Shown here in pieces: positions 22,465-34,103 of a stretch of DNA of 64,000 bases. Where the stretch lies: the NCBI GenBank assembly GCA_029876055.1, contig CM056875.1:5915001-5979000 (forward strand). Direction: 5' to 3'. The stretch comes from Madurella fahalii (Eukaryota > Ascomycota > Sordariomycetes > Sordariales). The notes under the pieces were generated by a model. It worked only from the letters and a program-made list of their open reading frames with translations. It was not told the DNA's origin and ran no database searches. Positions within the stretch are counted from its first letter, which is position 1, and each line of letters opens with the position of its first letter. The translations under genes were made by a program, and so were the position numbers.

Positions 22465-25400
22465 CTTGACGAGCAGCGATGTCAACGGCGGACAGGATGT
22501 GCTGCTTTGTTAGTGATGGAGACCGTGCAATCGAGGTCGCGAAATTTGGAGTTTCTCCCCTCGAGTCGAAATTGTGAATTCGTTGTGTGGGCGCAGCCCG
22601 CCTGCGGAAAAACTCGACTTGTGGGGCGGTACAGGATTGATTCCATTGGCTTATCGGACCTTAGGGCTCAATGGTCCGTGCGTTTTACCTCCGGCTTGAC
22701 GCCGCCGTTTCCCTGCGATACTGTAACAGGGGAATAAGACAGCACTCGCGGCCTTTTTGGTGGCAGGGCTGCAATTAACAACACGCGGCGCAAACGCGCT
22801 TCCCGAGCAGAAAGAACCAAACTCGGCAAACTTTCCCTATTCTGACATTTTTCTCATTGGTCTGTTTTATTTTCTCTTTATTTGCATATCTCCCTGCAAC
22901 CGAGATTCCGAGATCTGCTTGACGATCATACAGTCGCAAGACGCGTGGAACAGCGAGAAATGGGATAGACGGACTGCATTTCCTGCAGCATCTTGATTCA
23001 CCAGACAACTCCATCGCTGAGCTAACCTCGGCCGCGGTTAGGCCTCTGCTTCTCCCAGTCATGTCGACAAACATGCCGTGACGACATTATCATTATGTAC
23101 AAGCACACAAGCCTCCGGCGTGTGCCGATTGGGTATCACGGCCATCCTCTTCCCTTCGCTCCTGTTGGTCGACAAGATTCGACTGTCCCCGATGCGTTTC
23201 CATGTTGCTCGATGCTTGCCTGTTTTGATGCTCCTCGTTTACCCAACCCAGGAATCCTGGCAAGTCAGGGATTGTGCATTTTCTTGATTGCACTCCTCCA
23301 GCTTGCCACCCCAACCGAAATTCCCCGCTCCCATCAATGGGCGTCAGCCACGTTTGCGTGGCACCAAGGGTGTTGGTATTCCGGGCATGATGCGCCGTCG
23401 CTGTGCGGCGCTCTTGCCTTCGGGGGAGGGGACAATAGTGGGCGATCTTGGTGCGCCTGATCCGCTTCCACGACCTCGACATGCTTCAGACATATGACAA
23501 CGTCTGGCAGCCTGGCCTCGCATTAAACCTGGGTTCATCAAGGCGACTTTTCGTTCTCCTTGTCCCCATCCTGCTGACTTGCTTCGTACATGTCGAAGCT
23601 GGGAAAACTGAAGTATCGCCCCGAAACTATGGATTCAGTTAGCATAGCTCCCGATGTAGCCGCACACGGAAGACGTACAATGATGAGGGTGCAATTCGTC
23701 AAAACCATCCGGGGAGCTCCCAGGCGATGATGATAACTCTCCTTGCCGGTCAATGTTGTCGTACATGGATGACCGAGAGGAGAGCAGTGACGTAGATCGG
23801 AGGACGGAATCTGGCGGCGAGCCTGAGACGAACGCTACCCGGCTCAGCAATTCCGTTGCTCTCCGGCCCGATTGGGTTGCGAGAGCATCCCGGCTAACGT
23901 TTGAAGTCGTGATGGACGGCTCGGTTGCGGACGCTCGCATCAGTCTTGGTCTCCGGGAGCCGCATGCCCGGTCCGCCGAATCCCTCCGTTGCATACGACC
24001 CGAGTCGGAAACTAGTGAAGCCATGGTTTTGGTTGTTGACCAATTGATCGTAGTGATGTACCTTTGTCGGCTGTTGATAGTCAAGATGGCTCTTGAAGGT
24101 TTCACGTTTGATCGCGAGTTACGGGCTGGTGAAAGAAGGAGGGAAGCGAAGGGAAGGGGGGGGGCAATATCAGATGCTGATGAGCCGTTTAAGAATGCCA
24201 CCCACTTGGGCCGAAATACGATACCGGCCAATGCCGCATACAACGTTTACAGGTTTCAGTGACGGCAGTCTCGGGCGACATTGCCACTTGTCAGTCCATG
24301 GTTTGGGTTGAATGGCAAGGGAGGGGAGGCTAAGCCGTACCCAGTCCGCCGTCCATCGACCAACGCAGCGGGCGGGTGTGACGACGCCTGCCTGGCTTGC
24401 TCGGCTGGCTGGCCTGGGCCGGCAAGACCTGGCGCCAGCAGCCTAGAACCCAGTAACCTTGCTCGGACAACCGGGCTTCGGCGACACGCAATTCACAAGG
24501 CAAAATTGATTGCTTATGAAATGGTGGCTTCCCATAGCATCCACCCACCCTCGACTTGCGCCATGCGGGGCCTAGCCAGTTCAGCGAGGGTTACCATGCT
24601 CGGGTCCTTGGGCATCCAGGAAACGCTCCCCCCCGGTAGTCGCTCTGCGCGCCGCTATCCAACTGTTCCGGAGCGGGGGGTAGAGGGTGCCAGGGCGCAA
24701 CCTCGTCAGGCTTCTAGACAACACCGAGTGGGGTACGGCAACCATCCTCAGCCACTCGCGACATGACACTTCAAGAACTCTGAAGCTGCACGCTGCAGGC
24801 GGTGCATGGGTGTCTGACTACCATTGGCGGCCTGGACCACGGGCCCAGATATTCCAGACTGGCCAAGGAGCCAGCCTGCGCCAGGTACCTGTCAAGGAAT
24901 TAAAACCGGGCCCAAGACTGGTCAAATCCCAGGCACAGGAGGAGGTCGGTGATCGTCAGTCCACCATCATCCGCCATCACCCACCACACACCCGCACACA
25001 ACGCGCGCACACACACTCATGCAAGCCCAAAACGGGTCTGGAATACGCAGCAGCACGCAGCTAAGCTCTTTGGGAAGAAGAGGAGAAGCTCTCTGGCCAG
25101 CCTCGTGACTATCCGAGATCTCGTTCCAATATTGTCTTTGATTACATTCCCTACAACTCGTTCCTTACCGGCTGCTGCAAGGCAACCTCACCTAAATCCC
25201 GGTGGAACAGCGAAAAGCGGGATTGATAGATAGTAGATGATGGGCAATCTTTTTCCGCTTTCCGCGGTTTCGCGTTTTTTTAGGTCGCCTTGGCCCCGTT
25301 GGACGGCAAGTCTCACGAACACACTAGCTCTTCCACCCACACAACCTCAGGAACGCGGCGGGATCGACTGAAACCGGAGGCATCCCCGGTTGACTCAATC

Positions 25401-26708
25401 CCATAGTGCCGTCCCCGTCCCGCATCCGATCCTCCTCATACTCCTCCCACCAAACACGTGGGAAAGGGGGGAGGGCCTCTGCGCCACCAAACAACAATGC
25501 TCGGTATTATCTACAGATGCTATCTCCATGGCGTCAAAATCAGCCCTGCGCGATTTTCCACGTCTCCTCCTGCTCTGCCCCCGTGCCTAATGCCCAATTG
25601 ACACCTCCCGCACGCCGCATATGGCTGAATGAACGATCCAATGGCTCTCGAGGTTCCTGCTTTGGGCCAGCAAGCACGCAGAGCCGTGCCGCGGTGCAGT
25701 ACAAAGCTCCGAGTGCTTCGGATCCTTGATCGGCACAGCACAGTACAAACCAACCTTACTGGGCCATCCCCCGGTTCCGGATCGCGTCATTATCACACCA
25801 AGGTGATGGCCCAAGAAGTCAGAAATCAAGTAAATGTATCAAAGGAATCTGTTCATCCGAAAGGAAAAGTCGGAGGAAGGAAACATGTTCCTCGGATGCC
25901 GGCTTGCTGGGTTGACGTGCTGCAAGCTGTAAAAGAGACCTGGCGTCTGTGGGGTATAGCATGTTCCGGAACAGCAAAAGGAGCCAGCATCACGTCATCG
26001 AAGCATCTTGCATCGTACCAGAAACCTCGCTAGGGGCGGTCAACATTAAAAATTCCGAGGTATTACAATCACTGGAACGAATCTCTCCAAGTGTTCTTCT
26101 TCTGGGAAGACTCACACGACCGGAAGATACGGAAATGGACAAACTATCAGATCTCACTCACGGCAAGTGGGAAATAAAAAGGTCTTGATCAGGACAGGAT
26201 CTGCTCAAGAAAGGTATGGTGGCATGGCGTCAGCCCAGCACCGGAAGCCCCCGTGTTGATCCACGGTCGTTGTTCCACGCGACATCAAGAGTGAGCGCGT
26301 GACAGTAGAAGATTTTTTTTTTTTTTTTTTTATTTTTCCCCGTTTCCCATGTCTCTCTTTTTCCTCCCCTTTCCCGTTGTGGGGGAAATTTGTTGAAAAT
26401 GCCTCTGCAGGAGTCTCGATACATTTTTGAGAGGGGAAAGGAGGACCAACAAAGGACCAATCTGCTTGGGTATTTATCGACTGTTTCTCTTGCCCTGGGC
26501 TCGTGGCACCGGATCCCAACGGTATTGGTGGAGCATTTGGAGGGCACGCGGCTCGCAATGGCAAGCGTGACGCTTCAAATACTGCAAACGGCTGCAGGCC
26601 TCTTGGAGCTACGCAGGACGTGGCTTCGGCGGGGCGTTAGTGGTCGATGCTGTGCCTTCTGTCAGTATCCTGCACCCCGCGATTCGTCAGTACGTTTCCG
26701 GTGGTTGC
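22465..26708. other. 4.2-kb gene-poor region
   Basis: Upstream of eS1 and downstream of URC1. The longest frames (for example 23635-24243 minus and 23753-24262 plus, mutually overlapping) are Ser/Arg-rich, have no recognisable domain and no convincing splice-site set. A T19 run lies at 26313-26331. I see no transposon protein remnant. It could hold a non-coding RNA or a fast-evolving small gene, but nothing in the sequence supports a call. Confidence 0.45.
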
Positions 26709-28788
26709 TTACTCCTCCCATATGCGGCCCTGCACGGCCTTGAGTTGCTCCTCCGTCATTCGCTGGCCCGTTGTGAAATACCCTGCCGTAAAGCCGTGTG
26801 TCAGAGTGGAGGTCAAAAAGGGCAGGCAGCAAAGTTGCCATACCGGCAGTGATCTTGGCATCGATCTCTACTCTCGAGTCGGCCGGAATCCACGACTCTG
26901 GGAGTTCAACTCGCTCGTGGATCGGGATACTATCGGGGATGGCGCTGTTAGCGTCGCTCGTTCGTTTCAACAACAGCGCAGTAGTGATCCGGACTCACCC
27001 CTGTCCTACGATGGCATCGTGCTTCATGCTAGAGGTCGAAATATGTCAGTACAGAAACCGAGAGTTAGGCACGTGTGCAACTAACTTGCTCATACTGAGC
27101 ATCCTGTCGATCTTGGTAATACCGAGCCAGTGCAGGATGTCCGGCATCAGGGCCTGGAAGCGCATATCTTTGACCCCCGCGATGTTTTCTGTCCTCTTGA
27201 AGTAGTCCGATGCGCGATCCTCTCCCCGCTTGCGAGCGTTATACACGACTGCAGATCTCTGTTAGACAGGCCCGTGACACTTGAGGTAACCGCAATAGAG
27301 CCGGCCCTCCAGGAGTGAGACATACGGTACTGCATTCGGGTGAGTTTCCTGATCTAACGGTAGAGGAACGGACCGGGAAAACACTTACCTTGGTTACTTC
27401 GCCAAGAGCTCTGCCTTCCTTACGGAAGTAGATCACGACACCGCTGCCGCCATTCTGTGCTTCCTTGACCGCCTCCTCGATGCCGAAGATGAGATAGGGC
27501 CTGCATGTACAAATATCCGAGCCAAAGACATCGCTGCCATTGCACTGCCGGGCTGCTGTCAGCGGGGGTATCAGCACGGAGATCCCATGGCGGCCTACCT
27601 CGTCATGGATGCGCAGCGCGAGCCTCTTGGAAGGGTCGGACATTTTCGCCGGATCTCCGAAGCAGTAAACCGTCAAACCGCCTGTGGCCAGTCAGATAAT
27701 GTCGATAGCGGAGGAGCGCGGGGAGCGGGATATTGTTTACCAATAGGGGGTAGGAAGACCTTGATGTCGGAGCGGGTTATCAGCTACACGCCGCATCAGT
27801 CTCATGCCCGGCAAAGTGGGAGCTCCTTTCTCCTCAAAGAAGCATTTACCTCTGGATACATGCCGCCGGTATGCTCGAAGAGGGACCTGCGCAGCGTGCC
27901 CTCATCGATACCGAATCGCTCGGCAACGCCGGGAAGATACCAAACAGGCTCAACAGCGAATTTGGTCACGTTAAGCTCGCCAAGTTCGTTGAGGCACACC
28001 TTCCCGTCGGGAACCAGCCGCCCGCTCTTCACGCTCTCTTCGAGCTCCGGCAGCTTCATGTGAGCCTTAGTGATGGCGATGGTCGGCCGCAAATCCACTA
28101 TCGGCGCGTTAGACAGCCGGGTAACAAAGTCTCAAATCGGAAACATGCCGTTTTCTTTCTGCATAATGTCCTTGTAAACCCACGGAACCAAGTGGCCCCA
28201 GGGGTCCATGGCCACAATCTTCTTCTTGTCAGACCATTGGGGAAAGGGACCAATGTTTACCGCAGGCTCGGTGTTGGTGTAGTCGGGCTTGTGGTCAGCC
28301 TTGAGCTCCCGGCTGGCAAGAGCCAAGGCATAGTAGATGGAATACGAGCCTCCGTGAGCACCGATGGCGTTCCGTCTCCCGATGGTGGACGTTGACCTGG
28401 ACACGGTTACAGGCCCGCGCTTCAGGGCATCTTCGGCTCCCCACTCCAACGGCAGTGGCTTGATGCCGATCTGTTTGGGATACGTGGTGAGGATAACGCG
28501 CGATGAGAAGCCGGATTTGACATCCGGGGATGCCGACGATGGCGGGGGCGAACGGGTCCCCGCTTCGGCCGGCATCACGGCCGACGGCGTGTGGGTGAAT
28601 CCGGCGCCGAGAGGTGTGGTGACCCTGCCAACTCCATCCGCCTCGGTGGTGCTTGGGCGTCGGCCATCGTGAGACTTCTCCAGCTCACCGACACGCTGCG
28701 AAATGGACTCGACAGCGGACAACAACTGCGTCTGACCCTGGGTAATGGCCTTCAGCGCCTCCTTCACCTCTTCTAAGCCGGATGCCAT
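26709..28788 (-). CDS. URC1: URC1, GTP cyclohydrolase II-like uracil-catabolism protein
   Basis: Homologue of the RibA domain needed for the yeast URC uracil-degradation route. Ten exons: 28788-28149, 28097-27850, 27783-27741, 27681-27599, 27544-27389, 27329-27326, 27248-27086, 27028-26999, 26929-26844 and 26782-26709, giving about 508 aa. The N-terminus is a coiled coil and a Ser/Pro linker. Zinc-site cysteines are intact as C-x10-C-x-C in CNGSDVFGSDICTC. The loop RKEGRALGE replaces RQEGRGIGL of true cyclohydrolases. Family continuity includes VDLRPTIAITKAHMKLPEL, TKYLVYNARKRGED and SNMKHDAIVGQG. Intron 1 is GC-AG, intron 4 (54 bp) is in frame and stop-free, and exon 6 is a 4-nt microexon supplying Tyr plus the first base of Leu. 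A UPRT gene lies 1.9 kb upstream. Confidence 0.92.
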
Positions 28789-29932
28789 GATGTCGATCCC
28801 ACCAGAGAGAAGATGGAAATGGCAGGACGTAGGGACGTGAGAAGGGGTTGTTTGCAGCAATGATACACTGCCGGATGGAAAACAAAGCACAAATGCCAAC
28901 AGAGGACAGGATGACGGAGCCCAACCGGTGGCCTTGGTTGGTGCCCTATTTGTGACGGTGCGCTTTCAACAACGAGCAAACCTAGTCGAAAGCCACGAAG
29001 ACGGCGATTCAACGAGATTGGTATTATTTGTATGGTATTGAGGACTGGGGGTTCACAAAGTTTTGCGCCCAGACGAGTCTCGTGATAAGCAATGGGCTTC
29101 CATCGGGCGCCGTCTGGCAGGTATCACCGGCGGTCGGGAGGCACTGGTACGGACAACTGCGCAGGTGATCGATAGGCAGGGATGGCGTCCGGTAGTGCTC
29201 ACAGTGGCCCCCTGCACACCATGGGTCTCTGATCCACCGGCGCGCCAGCGGCGGGGCAACGCAACCCGACCGGATCGGCTTCCGCGGCTCTGGATCTCGG
29301 GATGTGCTGGATTACGGGCTGACCGCAGCATTTATTCTACAGTAGGCACAGTATGGCGTCTGGTAGTGGCCGTGAGGCATACTGGGTGTACCGAGAACCA
29401 AATGTCCTTTCGGTTGCGATATTGAGATCGATCTCTGGCAGCAAGTCTGCGTTCAGAAGAACGGAATGGATGGATTGCTTATTGCCACATGGATGCCAGT
29501 CTTGGCCTGGCGGGCGGTGGTGTGTGGACACTGTAGTGTAGATCTGAAACTGCGGGGCTGAAGCCATGCCCTGCCAATGCGCCCGCACGGGCCAACTCTG
29601 AACTACCGGCTGCTTGGTGCTGGAAATATCCGCCAAAAGTTTCAACTGGAATCTTGCAAGGCGCGAGTTTCATCGCCGACACTATTCGTTCTTGGTGGCG
29701 GGGTCTGGGCGCGTCTCAAAGCACTGCAGGACTCGCACGACGCGGCACAACACACCAATTTAAGCTTTTCAGACGGGCCAAAATTTCGAGCGCCTTGGCA
29801 TATAAAGAGATCGATCAAGCCAGCTTTCGCCTGCGTCCATCACCATCGAACACCATCCGTCGTCGCGGGCGAATTTTCCACTCCAAGCGCTCCCCACCAA
29901 ATCCACCGAGTCGAAACAGCCACCCAAAGACA
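28789..29932. other. divergent promoter region of URC1 and ELF1
   Basis: About 1.1 kb between the divergent starts of URC1 and ELF1. A TATAAAG-like sequence lies near 29801, shortly upstream of the ELF1 start. No coding sequence recognised. Shared regulation is possible but not shown. Confidence 0.4.
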
Positions 29933-30507
29933 ATGGGAAAACGCAAGAGCTCAAAGAAGCCGGTGGCGAAGAAGAAGGCATGCGCAGTCTCTACCAGAGC
30001 GTGCAGTTTCTCGAAGCGCTCGGGCTAACCCCTCAACCGTTTAGAACGAGCCGCTTCCGACTGTTTTTACATGTCTATTCTGCAACCACGAAAAATCCAT
30101 TGCGGTCAAGCTCGACAAGAAAGCGGGCGTCGGCCACCTCGAGTGCAAGGTCTGCGGCCAGAATTTCCAGTGCGGCATCAACTGTAAGCAAAATCGATGT
30201 AACGCGCCGATTGGGGCGCATCGACAGCGCAGGGGCTCAACAGCATGGCAGATCTTTCCGCAGCGGTAGACGTCTATAGTGAATGGGTTGATGCAGCAGG
30301 TAGGCGTCGTCACCCCTTCCACTTAAGCTGGCGCATAGATTGACATTAGCGCCCCCAGATGCCGTCGCCCAGGAGTCTGCGTCACAAGCAGCGCCCAGCA
30401 GGTTAAGCAGCGGACGAGCTGGGGCCGCGAGCCGGAGGATAGACGAGGAGGAGGATGAGGCGGGATACGAAGGGGAGGGTATCGCGGCCGATGATGACTA
30501 CGATTAA
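29933..30507 (+). CDS. ELF1: transcription elongation factor ELF1 (ELOF1 family)
   Basis: Small zinc protein that rides on elongating RNA polymerase II and helps transcription through nucleosomes. Four exons: 29933-29977, 30045-30183, 30252-30299 and 30359-30507, giving 126 aa. It has the basic start MGKRKSSKKPVAKKK and a four-cysteine zinc ribbon (TCLFCNHEKS and CKVCGQNFQC). The core NYLSAAVDVYSEWVDAAD is rebuilt exactly by splicing, and the C-terminus is acidic. Intron 1 (67 bp) starts with GCATGC, has a CTAACC branch site and a TTTAG acceptor, so it is a GC-AG intron. The gene lies between URC1 and the UPRT gene on the opposite strand. Confidence 0.94.
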
Positions 30508-30694
30508 GGTATATATTATGGGCGGTTCACTCTTGCTTTCTCTTGAGTGGGATATTGGAATCAGCGATGATCGCGGGCGATATCGAGTCACACAACCGGT
30601 GAGTTTTCCGTGAGGAATGTTTCAATCCAGCGGAAGAATATAATGTCTACGTTGAACTCATGCACGCGCTGCATAAACGTTGAGGAGTTGAATC

Positions 30695-31568
30695 TCACCG
30701 GGTATAATATCTGTCGCCAAAGTCGCCCAGGCCGGGTATAATGTAGCTAAAATAGCCATGAGCCGGTCGTTCTCGATCATGTATCCGGGAGGACTCACCA
30801 CTTCTCGTCAAGTCCCTGGTCGACAAAGGCTGTCACCACCCGGAGCTTGGGAAACTTGGTCGCGAAATTACGGATGCCCTCGGGGCTTGCGAGGACGTTG
30901 AGGAACAGGATGCGCTCCTCAGGCACGCCGCGTGATTTCAGAACGTCGACGGCCATGATGGCGGAGCCGCCTATGAACCGGTCAGCCATCCTTCCTCGCA
31001 CTCGCACCCAGATGGCACACCTACCGGTCGCAAACATGGGGTCCAGCAGGAGGACCCATCTATCGGCGATGTCATCGGGGAGCTTGTCATAGAAGAGCTT
31101 GGGCTGTGCCGTTTCCTCGTCTCTCTGGATCAAAATCTTGCCGATCCGCACTGACCGGCAGCACTCCCTCAACCCCTGCTCCATCGCCTCGCCGGCCCGC
31201 ATGATGGACACACCGCAGATTTTCCCCTGGAACACCAGACCATCATAAGGGCGTCCAACAGGAGTCGTCACGGTGTGCTCAACGGTAGGCAGGTGGTTGA
31301 GGCCTTCCTCCACCAGGAGACGAATGATGCGGTTGGAGTAGAAGATGAAGTCGCCCCGCTGAGTATCCTTGTTGCGGATGATGCTGCGGCATATCAGAAT
31401 GCATCAGCTGCCGGGAACGGAAGGTACTCACGAGAGCAGCGCAATCAGTTGAGGCGTCTGTGGGAGGACCGTGACTGTATCCACATCAACCACGGTCGAG
31501 ACAGTTGCCGTAGGCTTCTGGCTCTCCGCGCGGTAATCAGGCCCGACGCATGACTTGCAGTTCGACAT
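30695..31568 (-). CDS. uracil phosphoribosyltransferase (FUR1/URC6 type)
   Basis: Makes UMP from uracil and PRPP in the cytosol. It is either the salvage enzyme (FUR1) or the paralogue of the uracil-catabolic pathway (URC6). Four exons: 31568-31432, 31383-31025, 30970-30799 and 30746-30695, giving about 239 aa. Diagnostic segments are RGDFIFYSNRIIRLLVEEGL, FQGKICGVSIMRAGEAMEQG, IGKILIQRDEETAQPKLFYD, the PRPP loop LLLDPMFATGGSAIMA (joined across intron 2) and the C-terminal PGLGDFGDRYYTR. The introns (48-54 bp) are very short with GTGAGT or GTAGGT donors. Sequence alone does not separate FUR1 from URC6; linkage to URC1 makes URC6 worth testing. Confidence 0.93.
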
Positions 31569-32224
31569 TGCGTTGCTTGACCGATTTTGTGACGCTAAAA
31601 CAGTGAGAGTGAGCCGATGCGCCCAACCAGCGGGGCTGCGGCAGGTTGTACTGACAATACAATGGATGCGGGACGTCGACGAGACGGATCCTTAAGGCGG
31701 CGCTGAACCGGGTTTCAGAGCAATGACAAAGACAGTGTGTTCTTACTGCCTTGTGAAGTCGCGACAGGGATGAAGTGGCAAACCGGACCGATCAGAAGGT
31801 TGAAGCCCAGGTTGGGTTTCGATCGGCTCAGTGAAGAAAGTTAAAGTCCCACGAGCAGATAATTCATTGACCCTCCTCCTAGCTTTCATGCAGAGGAGGA
31901 TCTAGACCAACCCCACCAAAGCCAAGTCTGTATTACAGAGAAAAGGTCATGTTTTGCAGTCCGAGGTGCTGATTTTGGCTAGTCCTGACCCGCTGTTTTT
32001 GGCACCCTCGACCACCCCTCAAAAGTACCTCCAAGCTCGGCCACAGGTACCGGCCAAAGTCTACTCTACAGCCCAGCAACTCCAAATGGGCACCGCGATT
32101 TAGGGCCATACAGGCATCACAGCATGGCCTGAAGGGGAGTCCAGGACCCGGGAGTCCGGCTTTAAATTAGAGGCGGGGGCGTCTACTCGCACCTTAGGAA
32201 GCGCCCCCGCACACCTTAATTCCA

Positions 32225-32252
32225 CACCGCCTTCCGTTTTTGGAAGGCGGTG
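32225..32252. repeat. perfect 11-bp stem, 6-nt loop hairpin
   Basis: CACCGCCTTCC at 32225-32235 and its exact complement GGAAGGCGGTG at 32242-32252 flank GTTTTT. A short T run in the loop rather than after the stem argues against a simple terminator. Confidence 0.85.
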
Positions 32253-33059
32253 AGCCAAGCCAAGCCTCACCATCACCACTAGGTGACAACGGTCGCGATC
32301 CAGTGCCCGAGACCGATGGGAATTCACACGGTTCTGAGCAACTTTGAGCCAAACAGTCCATTTTTGCAATAAAAAGAGAGCTCGTGAGCCTGTGTCAAGT
32401 GATTACTTAAGCCACTACTCGCCCTGTGATTGGCTGAATCGCGCCAATCCTGTGCGCATGACCCTACGTATGACCGCCCTGTTCAGCCAGGCCCTCCTCG
32501 ATCTGTGTTGTCAATTGACTGGCCATCTGATCACAAACAAGACGACTGGCCCTGCGAATACCAGCCCCCTTGGTGATGCCCCGAGCTCCCCTAACCCTGG
32601 CATGGTCCCGACTCGTGACGGGCGCGCTGGACGGTGCAACAACGATTTGGCTGCGTGTAAGGCTATCATCCATCCCTAAGGCTTGTTCATTGTTTCCCGA
32701 GAGGCCCACGTCTTCTTACTGCGAGGGCTCTTTGCGAATTGAGGGCGCGAGACCGGCCTGGCGCTGTGTTGAAGCCCGTGATCTTCCCGCACGACCACGA
32801 GCACCACGGCGACGACAACCACAACTGCGAGCCGGCTAGCTGCTAACAGGGGGCTGGGTAGCCGGAATAACTAGCTGGCTACCCCCAGGGAGTAGCTCCG
32901 AGGGCTGTCGCTCGGAGGCTCGTATATAGGCCTGTAGATCTGAGCTTCTGGACCCGTGTAACGCAGGATGCGTCAGGGGTAACGAGGATAGGGGGTCGCA
33001 CGGCAAGATGGGGGTTCGTAAGATAGGGGGTGGGTAAGTGATCAATTAAAGCCTGCTTC

Positions 33060-33082
33060 ACTCTCTGGCTTCGCCAGAGAGT
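33060..33082. repeat. perfect 10-bp stem, 3-nt loop hairpin
   Basis: ACTCTCTGGC at 33060-33069, loop TTC, then GCCAGAGAGT at 33073-33082. Its location in gene-free DNA suggests a transposon-end structure. Confidence 0.85.
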
Positions 33083-33420
33083 CCTTCCTATATACCAATC
33101 ATCAAATGCAACCTTTGTTCGTACGGGCTGAGCCATGGTTTTGGAGAACTGCACTGACGTAGTCACTTCAGTTGGTGTAGCCCAGATTCACCACCGACCA
33201 TGCCACCACAGCTAAGCACGCCGCACACCACACTCTGAGTCCTAGGTGTTACAGGGGCGCTCGATATGTAGTATATAAGACCACAGTGCCTATCTAGATC
33301 AGCTTTCCATAACTCTTCAGCAATTAACCTAAGTTGTACAGCAGCCATTAAGTAACCCCTCATGAAGATTGCCATTGCTACATTAGACTCTCTGCCCTAG
33401 GAAAGACCCCTATAAGCCCC

Positions 33421-33745
33421 TGTTACTTAATGTTTGTAACATACAGCCGTACGGCTATCTGTTCCTGTAACATCGCGTAGCGGACCACATATGTTACGTG
33501 GCGGAGGCCAGCACTGCACAGCGGTGTCTGGGCCTACATCCCGTCAGGGATGACGGCCCCGGGGTCATCGCTTACGTCTATAAAGACCCCTCAGATTTGT
33601 CCCTAGAGGACATTCATTCAATCAACCATCATCATATCTTACTTTGTCATAGATCGTGCCAGTGTTCATGAAGTGCCTACCTCAGCGTCAAGGCTGACGC
33701 CCTTGAGGTCACCAGTTACGAGACCACGACGGAAACCCCGTAACA
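33421..33745 (+). mobile_element. candidate solo LTR
   Basis: A 325-bp unit starts TGTTAC and ends GTAACA, so its ends are perfect 6-bp inverted repeats of the TG...CA type. A TATAAAG box lies at about 33581, followed by a pyrimidine- and ATC-rich leader. No matching 5-bp target duplication was seen (GCCCC before, ACATA after) and no second copy is in the window, so the call is tentative. Confidence 0.4.
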
Positions 33746-34103
33746 ACATACGCAAACTTCTAATAATGAGTATCTTTGTCACATGCGTCGTCTTATCCAG
33801 AGGCACGATCTGCAGATAACCGTTGTTGGATGCACTCAGGCAAAGGTGTACCACATCGATCCAGGAATAAGCAGTAGGATTAATATCTTATTAAGCTCAG
33901 TGTGTAGTATCGGCTGTTACCGAACAAAGCGAGCTACCACCCCAGCAACCTGAACTACCCTCCGTTGCTATAGCTTGTTTTAGGAAAAGAAGAGAAAAAA
34001 GTAACAACCCTCAAAAACGACCTACGCGTGGCTCTGCCTCGAACGTGATCTGTACTTAAGTGATGATCTTGCAATAACTAAGCAGAGAAAGGGCTATTTG
34101 TGT

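Larger units (their letters stand above)
31569..34103. other. 2.5-kb repeat-rich, gene-free region
   Basis: No intact gene. It contains perfect hairpins at 32225-32252 and 33060-33082, an imperfect GGGTAGCC/GGCTACCC hairpin near 32855-32885, and a solo-LTR candidate at 33421-33745. Weak frames such as 33163-33375 (minus) could be transposon scraps, but I could not tie them to a family. Probably accumulated, mutated repeats. Confidence 0.5.

Noticed and set aside
23635..24262. Overlapping open frames of 202 (minus) and 169 (plus) codons
   Set aside because: They shadow each other, are Ser/Arg-rich, and show no domain or splice-site pattern that favours either strand.
29978..30044. Read-through of ELF1 exon 1 into the open 124-codon frame
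   Set aside because: Read-through loses the zinc ribbon frame; the GC-AG intron restores the conserved protein exactly.
32221..32252. Hairpin as a transcription terminator
   Set aside because: This is eukaryotic DNA, the T run is in the loop, and no gene ends nearby.
33163..33375. Frame containing AAVQLRLIAEELWKADL resembling retroelement integrase
   Set aside because: The match is too short and no catalytic motif or neighbouring gag/RT sequence was found.
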